DNA of 64,000 bases from Diphasiastrum complanatum (GCA_029204225.1 CM055108.1:7685812-7749811); one strand, 5' to 3'. Counted from the stretch's first letter, positions 25,068-38,660 are shown. Notes: generated from the sequence alone by a model not told the origin. Numbers and translations are program-made.

Positions 25068-25660
25068 TGAAGCATAGGTTCTTCTTACGAGCTTCAGCCT
25101 TATCAATGCCACCCTGATTGTTTTTGAAGTTTTTCTTTGATTTCTTAGGATTATTGGAATTGGGATGTGTTTCACTAATATTTTTCCTATCCTTCCTCTT
25201 AGATTGAAAAACTTTTTTCTGCTCATTAGGTTGTTGACCCCTAGGTGGCTTAGGTGTGTCATAAAAAAACTTTGCAGCCCTAATAGCATCCTCAAGGGTT
25301 TTTGGATGGTTCCTACGAACATCCACTTGATAATCTTTTGGTAACCCAATAATAAACATTAACATTTGTACTTTGGGTGGATTGTCACTATAGAGTGGAT
25401 TCAATTACTCATGAAAATCTTGATTAAACTGTTCCAAACCTTTATTCATTGTTATATGACTCAACTTTTGAAAGTGTTCATAGTCATTTAACAGTGAAAG
25501 AAAGTATTTCCTAAATACTATGCAAAAATCTTCCCATGTACAAGGTTGATTGCCTTTTGCAAGTAGGTCATCCCACCATACTAAGGCTCTTCTCTCAATG
25601 AACATAGTAACAATGGATAACTTTTCACATTCTGGGAATTGGTTCATGCCAAAGTATTTG
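25057..25660 (-). pseudogene. Gypsy B gag, cut at the zinc knuckle
   Basis: Two adjoining minus frames (25647-25405 and 25404-25057), separated by a TAA, form a Ty3/gypsy Gag. Motifs are CEKLSIVTMFIERRALVWWDDL, WEDFCIVFRKYF and LEQFNQDFHE, then FIIGLPKDYQVDVRR and a basic tail. The start of the knuckle is visible (KKNLCF), then the sequence passes into LTR. The upstream part to about 25900 is more decayed. Confidence 0.85.
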
Positions 25661-25929
25661 TTTCAAACATTAAGCCATGAACTTACCACTTGCAAGTTCC
25701 TATCTTTCTTCTCTCTCTTAAACAATTTTACGGGAGGTGGAACTACATGCTTCTTCTGGTTGGCTAACCTGGACTCCAAGTCTTGGTTCTTTTGTTTAGT
25801 TTCAAGAAGTTGTTTATTAGTGGCTTGAATTTGTTGATATTAATGTTCAAGGGCTTGTGCCACATTGGATGGGTTTAATAAATCAAAAGTTGGGATATCA
25901 TTGGTTTGATCCCTTGTTGTTGCTTGTGT

Positions 25930-26953
25930 GTTTTCCTATTATGCAAATATAACAACAAGGGTTCAAATTAGAATGATAGAAATGCTTTAATTTTTACATC
26001 CAATGCAAAATAAAAGCACTTAATTTTTACTCATTCAATCTTATTGTTTGTAAGCTCAATCCAAGCCTACTATTTGCAAGCTCAATCCAAGCTTAATAGA
26101 ACAACAATAACAAGCTACCTTTGCCTTAATCCAAAGCAAAAATGAAATCGAAATCTTTATGTATACTTCATTTAACTAAATTCAAGCTAAGGTTTACATA
26201 AAGATCCCAATCCCATTCCATTTCTATTTGTCATTACAAAAGAAACCAAAATTTTCACATTTCTCACTATTCTAGATCTCCAAATCCAATGAAACTAGTG
26301 TCTAGAAAAGGAAAATTAATGAAGTTTAATAAAAACTTCAAGTTTCAGATCTAATTTTCAGATTTACAGGTCTGAAAATCAAAACTTCATAATGACAAAA
26401 AATAGAACTTCAAAACTTGTTTTATACACAAAGTTACACTACCATTCCTTTCCTACATTGCCATCTTCATGAAACTAGGAGATAGAAAGGTGTAACTAAT
26501 GAAGTTTGGATGAAAACTTCACTTTTCATATCTGATTTTCAGATTTACAGGTCTGAAAAATAGAACTTCAAAATGAAAATCAAAACTTCAAACACTTCAT
26601 TTATGCATAAAAAACACCAGTTTTAATCAAAACACATAGCTAGAATCAATCTTTTTGCAAAAAAAAAGTTTGTGTATGTAGAGGAAGACTTCCTCTAACC
26701 ATCCCACAAATCTTTTTTCAGAACTTTCAAAAACCCAAAGCCCATTTTAAAACTTCTCTAACATAAACAAAAATCAGCCCCTAAACAATTCTATAAAGAT
26801 CACTACTCTTTTCTTAAGAAGATATATTCATTGGGTACTCCAACTACAAGCTTCCTACCACTAGGGAAGCCAATAATCTTCACCAAAAAAAAATTTAATT
26901 AGTGATCTTAATAGAAGTTGAAGAAGTTTAGAAAGGTTACCATCCTTTGTCTA
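25930..26953 (-). other. Gypsy B leader, AT-rich
   Basis: Sequence between primer site and gag. It contains an internal duplication: AACTTCATTTTTC/CAGATTTACAGGTCTGAAAA-type segments occur near 26340-26400 and 26515-26580. No open frame of note. Confidence 0.5.
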
Positions 26954-26965
26954 GCTCTGATACCA
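26954..26965 (-). other. Gypsy B primer-binding site (initiator tRNA-Met)
   Basis: The minus strand reads TGGTATCAGAGC one base after the 5' LTR end. Confidence 0.92.
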
Positions 26966-26966
26966 C

Positions 26967-27758
26967 TTTAACAAGTAAAAAAGAGAAAGTCCTCCAAATC
27001 CAAGGTAGAGCCTCCAAATGTCCTTCAAGCAACCTGCAAGCCCCAAGATGCTTCTCCAACTCCAAGCTAAGATGCCTCCACCTGCAAGTAAGGATTTGCA
27101 AGCCTCCAAGGATCTCTCCTCCACCTGTGTCCCTACTCTTAAACATAAAGGAAGATAACAAGCTAGCCTCAAGTATTCACCACCCAACCATAGCTAGATC
27201 CAAGCTCCAAGCAAGACCTATCTAGCACCCCTTGCTAACCATAAATCGATCACAAGCATATCACAACAAACCATAGTTTACTCAAGATCCAAACCCTACT
27301 TATGTCCCATACCATAAGCAAGATCTAAACCTTTAGCATACTACACACAAGAATTACTCTACACACTAGTAGCCACACTAGAGCATAAACAAGGTAAGCA
27401 AAAGAGATCTCTCTCCCTCCCAATGGGCGCCCTACTCCTCTTATATAGATGGCATTTAATTCTCTCCAATATACTATGGAGACCTTTCTAGGTTCCATAC
27501 CTTCATCCAAGGCATAGACACCTACCTGCCCTTAATCAAGGACATTAGTACATGTATCTAAGACACCTACCCTTAATCCTAAGGGTAGCTCTTATCCAAG
27601 GGTCTCATGACTCCATACCTTTGACTAAGGTATAGTCACTTGCCTGTCCTTTTCCAAGGGTACATACCCTTATCCTAAGGGTAACTTGCCATGTAGCCCC
27701 CAACACTAAATGGACTAATAGGGGTCTGAAGTACTGCTAGTTACATAGGTATGTGACA
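26967..27758 (-). mobile_element. Gypsy B complete 5' LTR
   Basis: 792 bp bounded by the primer site and the right TTACC duplication. A TATATAAG box lies at 27439-27446 on the minus strand. U3 (about 27500-27690) is made of degenerate CCTTATCC(T)AAGGGTA repeats, some palindromic. Confidence 0.88.
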
Positions 27759-27763
27759 TTACC

Positions 27764-28819
27764 ACATCCTTAAGCAAGTATATTTAGCCACATGAAGAAG
27801 ACATTTATCTGATTTTGGAGGGAAGCACCAGGAAAAAAACTTGCCAAGGTTATTCATAATGAACCAGATAGCATGATCGAGCCAAATGATGGAAGAACCG
27901 TTTTTACATTTTTCACCACATCTACATTTGAAAAAGGGTCTTTTCCAATTCCAGATTCTGGCTTGGTGTAGGTTCATTCTATTGAAGCCAGTCTCAAAGT
28001 GTCCTCTGATCCTGGCCCAAACTTGCTCAGAGGGGCAATGAGAGGGTTCAAATTTGTTCATGCAGATAATGATATAAAAAAAATAGGGGTCTCGAGTGAA
28101 GGATTTTCGTGCAAAGCGGCCAATTTGCATACTTGTATTTCTTTTTCTGTCAAATGAGTCATCAGAATCCAAAGGTCAATATGTATAGGTGCAAGAAAAT
28201 TAACAGAAGAGAGACTCCAAAGCATGTAAGAGGTAAGAGTAGATTTAAACTCGATGATTCTAGCAGGAACAAAGGGGACTTGGCAGTTTTTGGATTGGCA
28301 GAATTCAAAAGAGGAGAGGTCACCAATATCGCAAATATCCTGAGAAAAGATCTCAAGTTGAGAGGCACTGTCTTCATCAAGGTCTTCAGTATAAACAAGC
28401 GGGTGAGGAGAGGTGGGAGCATCAGAAGCGGAAGGCATAGTTACAGTAGGAGAAATACCATTTTCATTTTCTAAACACATTAACACTTTACTGATGTGCG
28501 AATTGCAGAACTTTTCTTTCTCTTCAAACTTTTCAACAAAATCATTAAGACGACTATAAAGATTTTCCACAAGGCTCAGCGGTTGTTTCTTCTTAATAAA
28601 CTCAAGATAAATCTTTATCCAATCAATGGTCTCTAGCAAATCAATCAAGCAAAGAATCTTATCCTTAGGTCCAGCAGAAGCACATGTAGCCCTATCAGTG
28701 CTAATAATAAATCTATGTAACTCAATGGCCTTTTTCATACAACAAATAATAGACTGAACAAAAAAGCTAGCTGGAGGTAGGGGCTCCCTATAACCCAAAG
28801 TTGTAGCTTTTGAAACCAT
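27764..28819 (-). pseudogene. N-terminal region of the GIPMG-type element
   Basis: A 253-codon frame (28819-28058, starting MVSKATTLGYREPLPPASFF) is followed, after a frameshift, by 28172-27759. The latter contains a cysteine-rich FKCRCGEKCKNGSSIIWLDH with AIWFIMNNLGKFF. The same cysteine block recurs in the second copy near 38575. I recognise no domain in the N-terminal part. CxCx3C may bind metal. The second frame ends at the gypsy B insertion. Confidence 0.6.
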
Positions 28820-29270
28820 CCTATGGACTAAAACATAAAAAAGGACCTTTGTTAGCTTATGAATCGGATAAAAGATAGAGCTTCAATACTATCCCAACCA
28901 AGGAATAGTCGGATTTACACCACCAGGATGCAAGAGAGAGAGATACAAGACCGCACTTAGTTCTTCTTGACAAAGCAAAAGTAAAATACAGTACTTAAAA
29001 GCACCATAAAGCATAACCACTTTCAAGACGTCCAGCTGATACCTGCCACCATCCCACAAAACAAAACTACTCAAGTTAGTTTAGTGAGGAAGACAGGTGT
29101 CATAGCTGAATGACAGTTGTTATTCATGTCCAAAAGAAGTTATACTACTTAACAGCTTTGAATAGCATTTTAAAACATAGTCCAGTCTTCCGAAACACAC
29201 AATGTTTTAGCGATAGGCCAAGCCATTATATCACCGTATCAGGACGAGTGCCATACTGATCAACTTACAG
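28820..29270 (-). repeat. 5' flank of the GIPMG element, repeated at 34960-35220
   Basis: About 280 bp (28985-29265) matches 34960-35220 in the same orientation, with shared runs such as ACCTGCCACCATCCCACAAA. It adjoins the N-terminal frame, so it is probably the element's 5' untranslated or promoter region. Confidence 0.65.
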
Positions 29271-29442
29271 TCAATTGGTCCATATCAGTTCGTTTGAATC
29301 AAAGAGGAGTATGAAAAGTTTAAATCGTTACGAGTTTTATTTAGCCAAAAGACTTGGTGTGAACACGTGTGCTGGTATCAGAGCAAATTCATGCTATACT
29401 GATTCAAGTGACCCTTACAACGTAGGTATGTCATGCACTGCT

Positions 29443-29620
<178 letters not shown>

Positions 29621-29759
29621 CATTATGCATTAATGGAAAGGTGGCTAATAAAGAGTGAGAGGGCTAATAAAGAGAGAGAGGCCATTAGTTATTAATGGAA
29701 AGGTGGTTGTGTTTTGAAGGGCACGGGTGTGTTTTGAAAAATTAGGCTGGCCAATATGC

Positions 29760-29892
29760 ATGCATGCATGGGGAGGAGGGCCATGCATGCTTTTTCTCAT
29801 ACATGCATCCTCCTCCCCATCTTTTTTTAGTTAAAAAAAGTGTATGCACGGGTGAGGGAGGAGGATGCATGGGGTCCCTCACCCATGCATAC
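29760..29892. repeat. Three consecutive hairpins
   Basis: Stems: ATGGGGAGGAGG 29768-29779 with 29809-29820; CTTTTTTTAG/TTAAAAAAAG 29821-29840; GTATGCACGGGTGAGGGA 29842-29859 with 29875-29892 (one mismatch). No transposon ends were identified. Confidence 0.75.
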
Positions 29893-29965
29893 AAAAGTGT
29901 ACATAAGCTTAAATATATATATAAATATGTATATATATCCACACACACGTGCGTGTGTGTGTGTA

Positions 29966-29970
29966 TGCAT

Positions 29971-30006
<36 letters not shown>
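29966..30006 (+). repeat. (CA)n microsatellite
   Basis: About 40 bp of CA repeats, preceded by a short palindromic ACACGTGCGTGTGT. Confidence 0.97.
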
Positions 30007-30010
<4 letters not shown>

Positions 30011-33000
30011 GAAAGTAGATTGTTCTTTTGCATAATGTTTAGAGATGGTGTAGGCTATCATTACAGTAATCAAGTTTAGATTTAGAACATCTATGTTTCA
30101 TTATTAGATTACATGTGTGCATAAGTCCATCTGAAAATTCAACAACACCTAAATTAGCACTTAAATTTAAGTTGCAACAAGCAAACAAAGAAAATTCTTT
30201 GCAATGAATGACAATGGAAAACAAAAAGTCTCTAAAGAGTTATCTATAAGTGAGGATATGATATCTACCATGTAGACCTAGCAGATTGTGAGTAATTCGG
30301 GATTGATAATGAACAATTGGAAGAAGCTAAATAATCAAGAATCAAATGTTGTATCTCATGTTGATTACAATTATGAATGAAATATATTTCTATTATAATA
30401 TGTTGTCGGAGCAAAAATATCGTCCATAAAAAATGAGTTCTTTTTTACTTTCTATGTACTTTTATATGTCTTAGAATGTCGTGTTAACTTATACTTTGAT
30501 TTCCATGACTTTTCGTTCTAATATGTCAATAAAATATCCATAAGGAAAGCTTATTCAAAAGTTTTCACAAGCAGCATCCACACTCTAATTCAAAAAACAA
30601 CGTGTTACATATGTGAAAAACATGATACACATGTTTGCAGACATTCTTGACATAAAAAATTGTGACAATAGGCTCTTAAAAGTATATGTATTTGTTATTT
30701 TTTTCTACACAATGTCATCTAGAAGGTTTCATATAATATTATCCTTGATAGGTTTGAATATGTTAAGATTAATATCATATTAACATATTCTCTAACTTAG
30801 GATAGTTATGTGACCTCCATGTTTCCTTTGGGATATCTTCTATATGAGTACAAAAATCTTAATCCCCAAAAGGTCTTACCTGACATGAAAGATATATGTA
30901 GTTTATCAAGTCAATGATAGAGTCACTAGAATATGACAAGTGCAATGCTTGAATAAATTAAATATATAATGTGATACTCACATTAAACTCATATCCAAAT
31001 CGTCTAAGTTGCACAATTGCAAAAAAGTGCGCACTTGTTCCTGACTCCTCTCTCTCAAAATTTCTTTGTTACCACTAGTCATTTTATCACACATGAACTT
31101 ATATGCGTATATTCAAAAAAGTATGCATATATTGTCTATGCACGACATGTAAAAGAAGTAAATTTATCATGCAAGTAAGTTGATTCAAGATAATTATTCT
31201 AACAGTTGTACCCCATATTCTAGACAAATTGACTTATAAAAAATCTAAAGAGCTCATGTAACTATTTATATATCTAGGCCAAAACAATTACAAATTTGAA
31301 TTATTTCAATCTTTTGATGCATAAACAAATTCATGAATTGGATTCTTGAGAAATCTTGTTATGAGGTGATTAATAACCATTTTTGTCTTTCGTTTCCTCT
31401 TTCATGAGACACTCTAGTTACAAACAAGCAATATTCCTAGTTTGCAAGTCTAATTATTGGACATATAAACATTTTTCTATTATGAAAATCCTAGACATTT
31501 CCAATGATTTTAATGATTCAAATAATCTATAGATGTATTTGAAATGAGAATTCCGGACTTAAGTTAAAAATCAAAACAAGCACATTCATCCTTACAAACA
31601 GATTTTCCACATCATATGTGAGCCTTCCACTCATGTGAATATTAACATGAATATTTATGATTATTGGAAAAAGCTAAACAACATATGAGTTTGGTTACAA
31701 TTGTCCCTTGAATATTTCTTTTCATGTGATCACTAGAAATTTGTGCCCATTTCAAATTGTTACATGACAATGATGTCATGCTTAAATTTGATATATTTTT
31801 TGAGGAAGAAAATGCTACCTACAAAGTAGCATATTGAATAATTTATGTGATCAAGTCTAGAAACTATTTGTATTGAAGATAAGACTCAAAATTTTGGTGC
31901 AAACATAAAGAGAGAGGGATGGAAAATTTGTAGAGTGCAAACTTAATGAACTAGGATGAGAGAGATGGTGGAGAAGCCAATAAAGATGAAAAGAGAAAAA
32001 AGTGAGGCCCTTGGTCATGGAACTGAAAAAATATAAGCAATTGAAAATGTAAGAATGTGCAAAATTGTGACCAAGTGCATATTGTGATCAATTCCATTGA
32101 GCAAAGGAGACAAATTAAATGAAGAAAAAACAAGCTAGTTCCATTGACCAAGGAGAGCAAGACCAAGAGAGACCTTGAAGTTGAGGAGGAGAAAATATTG
32201 AGTGAGGACAAGAACAAAGCTATTTCTTGAAAAAAACCAAGTGGCTTGCATTCAGGACTAATGGAAAAGAACTCAACTCTATTATTGTCAAGAGTGATCC
32301 AAGCACATAGTTGACAAGTGCACACACATGTCGAAGACTAAAGAGAAGCTTTACACTTCAATTAATAGATGAATCTAATAATAAGAAAAATAAATAGATA
32401 TTAATGATTAAATTAGGACTTTGACTAATCTAGTTACTAACAATCATAATATTCTATAGAGAGAATTTGTTTGTGAAATAAGACACATTGTTTTCTAATA
32501 CACTTCCTCAATGATTGATTTACATTCTATTAAACCTAACAAAGTTGGAAAAAAAAAAATCCACATTGATATATACCTAGAGATTCTGTAAAATGTTTGT
32601 TAGTTGATTTTCAGACCTAAGATTTAAAACCCTAGTCTATAATTTCTTTTTGAATTTCTTCTTGAACAAAGTGATGAGAAATTTCTACATGTTTTGTTCA
32701 AGCTTAAACTTTTGGATTCCTAATGAGATGAAATCAACTTTGTTTATCACAAATAATTAAATTTGTTGCACTCATTTGTGGTTGCTCAAAATTTGCACGT
32801 AGATGTCTCAACCATAATGCTTCTTGTCCCACATTGTTATTCTACTTTCACAAATGATAAGACAATGATTGGTTGCTTCATGCTATTCCACAAAATTGTT
32901 GTTTCCAAATTAAATGTGTATTATATTGTGGATATTTGATCATTGAACAGTTTTTGTTTTTCAATCAGCATTTTAGAAATCAACTTGTTTTCCATACTGC

Positions 33001-33150
33001 AATCCAAGGTGAACTGTACCTCCAAAATATTGTAAAATTCATTTTGCATTCATCCATTGCGATTTGCTAGAATTTTACGTTAATTGACCTACTATCCCCA
33101 CCCAACAAAAAAACAAATGTCAGGACATGTATGAGTGAGATAGATTAAAC
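30007..33150. other. AT-rich DNA, no gene seen
   Basis: About 3.1 kb of AT-rich sequence. Open frames are short and without recognisable domains on either strand; the longest (32325-31951, minus) is low-complexity Leu/Ser/Phe. Confidence 0.5.
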
Positions 33151-33550
33151 TCTCAACAAGTTCTCAATATAGATACACATCTATCTCATTTGACTCACCT
33201 TGAGATGTCAGCTTCATATTTGTATTTATTGATGTCCTTGGGGACTTAAATTGATGCATATCATATCTTTTGAACAATTTTTTAGCATAGTTAATCAAGC
33301 AAGCATTGCACATTTTCTTTTTGCCACACTTCAGTGTGAAACAATAATGCATCAAGCCAAAATTAGTCATGTTAAATGTATTACCAAGAAATGATTCGAT
33401 CCCCTCTATGAAAGTTGCAAACACTCTGAGAACATCCTAAGATCTGAACAATCTTTAACTATGAAACTTGTCCATGCAAAGTAATCAAGGGATTATCTAC
33501 TAAAATGACCATACATCAAGATCTTGCTTCCAAATACATAAAAACACACC
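33150..33550 (-). pseudogene. Copia reverse-transcriptase fragment
   Basis: The minus frame 33424-33164 reads FNMTNFGLMHYCFTLKCG and INYAKKLFKRYDMHQFKSPR. This matches the copia block M.DLG.M.Y.LG.. / YA..LLKRF.M...K...TP just after the YVDD motif. The YVDD part itself is degraded (VILVDN near 33500). It is an isolated scrap. Confidence 0.75.
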
Positions 33551-33633
33551 CAAGATTGAAAACCTAATTTTACTAGATGATTAAGATCACATCCATGATA
33601 GGAGATGCACTTCTTTCATGTACTAAAACTTGG

Positions 33634-34771
<1,138 letters not shown>

Positions 34772-34866
<95 letters not shown>
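34772..34866 (+). repeat. Compound (TG)n(AG)n microsatellite
   Basis: TG repeats to 34838, then AG repeats to 34866, both uninterrupted. Confidence 0.98.
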
Positions 34867-34868
<2 letters not shown>

Positions 34869-34959
34869 AAGCATTCACATAGTTTCTCTTGCTTAAGCAA
34901 GACCAAACCCTTTGAAACCTTTATTCATAAACCAACAAGGTATAGTATAGCTGAGAAGT

Positions 34960-35220
34960 AAATTCAGTACGGTAAAGCACCATAAAGCAAGACTTATTTC
35001 AAGACATTCAGCTGGTACCTGCCACCATCCCACAAAACAAAACCATGCAAGTCAGTATGTGAGGAAGACAATGCTGAATGTCAGTTGTTATCCATGTACA
35101 AAATAAGCATTGCTACTTAACAACTTGGTTAAAATGAAAGATACCTAGTCTTATAAATTTTAGTGATAGGCTAAGCCGTCATATTACCATATCAGGGCGA
35201 AAGCCATGCTGATTAGTGTA
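34960..35220 (-). repeat. Second copy of the GIPMG-element 5' flank
   Basis: Matches 28985-29265 in the same orientation with substitutions and small gaps. The adjacent N-terminal frame is not present, so this is an isolated fragment. Confidence 0.65.
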
Positions 35221-36783
35221 ACAAACATTAGACCATATCAAAAATTACTCTTTATATAAATAAAATAAATGAATAGGACGCTTGCTAAACATGTGCAAAT
35301 TGTTTTTACAAAACGATTTATAGGTTGAGCAAGGACACCTGTACAATGGTATTAGGCACATCCATGCCATGCTAACATGTGGACCCATGAAAGAGTCGTG
35401 TAATGGTGTAAATCCCTTGAGCATATCGATGCTTTCCAAAGGATATTCAGGCTCGATTACTAGTTTAATTACTAGTGTAAAACTTGAAAGGGCATGTGCA
35501 AAAATTACAAATTTATGTAAGCTGCCATGTAAAACAACACAAATAAGGATTCTTTGGCTTGTACAATCTCAATGCATATATTAGGGCAAATCCTTACCAT
35601 TCTAACATCAGAGATTATAATAACCCTTGTGCAAATCCATGCAATCCAAGAGTATCGTAAGCCAAAGACGGGTACAATTTTAGTATTGGGTTAGTTCAAT
35701 AAATGATTGAAGACTTATCGTGTAGAAAAGAGCAAGAGGAAACAAAGTTTTAAGGAAAAGTGAACGTAAGTAGATTGTTGTGTTTGACAAGTCTTCGATA
35801 AAGTCGAAGTACTGATATGCTATCTTATGAAAAATCTCAGACCTGAATGGTAGTGGAAGCGTAATCTTGGGAAGATGCCATGATAATTTTGCTACTATCA
35901 TTTCTTCAAGCAATACCACAACAAGACTAGTTGATGAGTTAATAACATAGTAGTGACAATTGAAATGAATGCCAAGAAACTTTTAATCACAACTGGTATA
36001 CTTTTATCACAGTTTGATTGGAAACCCTGATATCTTAATTAGTTTAATTGGAGCATGAACGTATCATACCTGTGATTGGTATTAACTTTGATAATATCGA
36101 AAGACAAGAGTCAAGTTCTGGAAACCACTTTACGGAATAGAAGATAACTAAACCATCGATTACATTGATGTAGTATACACCAGAAAGTAGGTATAGTTAT
36201 AGATTTTCTTATCGATATGAGCAGATAGTGAGAGTTATTATGGGCATCCTGTGATTACAAAGAAAGCATCATATAATGAAATGGAAAGCTTAGCTACAAA
36301 GCTCATTCGTGTAGCTATTAAGCTATCGTTGATAGTTATGCTAACGTCTTTCTTGCATTCTTGATGATCATCGCCAGTTTTTTAGTACAATACTAAGATG
36401 AGGCATCCATGCATCAATACCTATGCTAATAACATAATTTTGATGGATATTACTATCTACTGACAACATAATAGAAGCAAGTTTGAGTGTCATACCTGCA
36501 GAACTGATCCGGATTGCTCTTGAGGCAGCGCCTAATTGTGGTTGTTTTTTAAGCTCTTTTAGGAGCAAGAGTACTACACCAATCCACAATTATCACAATA
36601 TATATGAGCAATCCACCATAAGCATAGCTAGCAAGTGAAACCTTTCACATATGGGCGATCATTAAGCCAAATGATTGATAGCAACCTTATCTTTCATGTA
36701 GTACTTTCCACCCGAATACTCTTCCAATAGCAAACATAGGTCTTCTCTCCTTCAAGTTGAATCAGCTTGTAGTAGAGAGACGC

Positions 36784-36786
<3 letters not shown>
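35221..36786. other. No gene seen
   Basis: Non-coding sequence; short open frames on both strands have no recognisable domain. Confidence 0.5.

Positions 36787-36875
<89 letters not shown>
36787..36875 (+). repeat. (GA)n microsatellite
   Basis: About 89 bp of uninterrupted GA. Confidence 0.98.
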
Positions 36876-36878
<3 letters not shown>

Positions 36879-37120
36879 AGGGTTGTATCACCTTCCTTTA
36901 TATAGAGACCATCGTTAGATCGTATCCCTATGATATGCACTAATCATAGCCGTTAAAGGAAAACAAGTTTCCCACCAAAAGACTATAATTGAAAAAAAAA
37001 CCACTTAAGGGGCCATATTTCTATGTTTAACAAGGTAAGACATTTTTTTGGTTTGGTACCATAAGGGAAAAAACCTTTTCATGATATTTCGAAGAGCAAA
37101 ATGACCATAAAATAGAGTCC

Positions 37121-37336
<216 letters not shown>

Positions 37337-37369
37337 ACCAACCGTACACATAGATAGCAAGGTATCTTA

Positions 37370-38660
37370 GGGGTAGTCAGCACCCTTGAGATGGAGTGCT
37401 AACTGCCCACTAGGAATAATACATTGTGAGGTGATTACTTTTAAAACTATCAATTGGATGCAATGTGTAAAAACTAGAAGCTTAGCACATTGAGGTGGAA
37501 TTCAGTGGATGAGTTGGTGGAATTTAGTGGATGAGTTGCATTGCCAAAGTGGGTTAATCCACATTTAGGATACTCCGATATGTAATTGCCTTAAGACCTG
37601 CACCCTCCATGAGGAGTGGAGTCAAAATACCAAGAGCTCCTAGAAGAAGTGTGGCCACCCTAGTAGCAATCATGTGCATTAGTAATCCATCTGAAAGAAT
37701 TTTTGTGTGCTTTAAAGGACATAAAAAAAATAGCTCTTCTATCCCTATTAGGGATTCTGGTAACTCTTGTTTAGTTATTCTGGAGTATAATTAATATCGA
37801 ACTCACAAGAGACCTGAAAGTTGTTTATACCATTCATGTTTCAAAAGCGGTAAATAAGTCCAACAAAACACAATTTGCTTCAAGATCTCATCAATAGAAC
37901 TGAAAATATGAAGTCAAGTCTCAAAATAAAGTTGTTTATCACTTGCACTCTCAAAGCATCCATTGTAATAGCATAAATGCAAAAACATCTTCCCTTTGCC
38001 TCTTCTAATTATTAGTCGTCGTACCAGTTGACCTCCAATACTCTTATTTCCTCTATTTCTTCCTGCACAGGTAAAAATTTAGCTTTCTAATAGGGAGATC
38101 CTCTTTGCCACCACTGATTTGTCCCTCATTGCCTTTACTTGGAAAGTACTTCATCTTCTTGTTGCCATTGTCTGATATGATCGAACTTGGATTGTTCAAA
38201 TTGAAGAATCATATCTTTTTACTTGTATCCTGGAAGTATTTATCATGTAAGGTAGAGAAGCTGGGCTTTTTAGAAGGCATTCAATTTTGCGGATATTCTC
38301 GGCGTTGCCAAGGTGTGCTAGAAGCTTAGCAGCAGGGTTAATGGAAAGTTCAATGGTAGCATCAATCATTGTTGTCTGATATAAAAAAAGGCAAGGTGGG
38401 CTTTAATGACATCTCTAGCAGGTTTATGCAGCCAAAGTAAAAAGACATTTAGTTGGTTCTGTAGAGAGGCACCAAGGAAGAACTTGGCAAGGTTATTCAT
38501 CATCAACCAGATAGTGTGGTCAAACCATATAATAGAAGAGTTGTTTTTACATTTGTCACCGCATCTGCATTTTAAGAAAGCGCCCTTTGATTGCTTTTGT
38601 ACAAGTTGTGAGAAGTTTTACAATGATGGCATGAGAGAGATTATGGCTTGATAGCCTTTG
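37370..38660 (-). mobile_element. Second, partial copy of the GIPMG-type element
   Basis: The minus strand repeats the cysteine block (KCRCGDKCKNNSSIIWFDH, near 38575-38520) and NNLAKFFLGAS. The stretch across the gypsy B insertion point is unbroken here, followed by ARDVIKAHLAFFYIRQ and the middle region. Near 37720-37590 it has FKAHKNSFRWITNAHDCY of the reverse transcriptase. Sequence equivalent to 23660-24240 of the first copy is deleted, and GIPMG and YIDD are not present. Frameshifts are many. Confidence 0.72.

Larger units (their letters stand above)
24847..27758 (-). mobile_element. Gypsy B: gag-only LTR element inserted in the GIPMG element
   Basis: On the minus strand it has a complete 5' LTR (27758-26967), an initiator-tRNA-Met primer site (26965-26954), a leader, gag, and a 221-bp remnant of the 3' LTR (25067-24847). 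Protease, reverse transcriptase and integrase are absent. The TTACC duplication shows a normal integration, so the pol loss was carried by the inserting copy or arose afterwards by deletion. Ends are TGTCAC..GTTAAA, not the usual ..CA. Confidence 0.88.
22050..29270 (-). mobile_element. Non-LTR element with GIPMG/YIDD reverse transcriptase, split by gypsy B
   Basis: One minus-strand element can be followed from its 5' flank (about 29270-28820) through an N-terminal frame (28819-27764), across the gypsy B insertion (24847-27758), into a middle region (24841-23740) and a reverse transcriptase (23682-22800). The continuity is checked by the partial copy at 37.4-38.66 kb, which runs straight through the insertion point. 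The 3' limit is a guess; after the reverse transcriptase no known domain is seen. The motif set resembles Penelope-like or telomerase-type reverse transcriptases rather than copia, gypsy or L1. No GIY-YIG or AP endonuclease was seen. Confidence 0.7.

Noticed and set aside
28130-28172. CTGATGA..GAAA on the minus strand as a hammerhead ribozyme core
   Set aside because: No stem II can form between the two motifs, and the stretch lies in the coding region of the GIPMG element.
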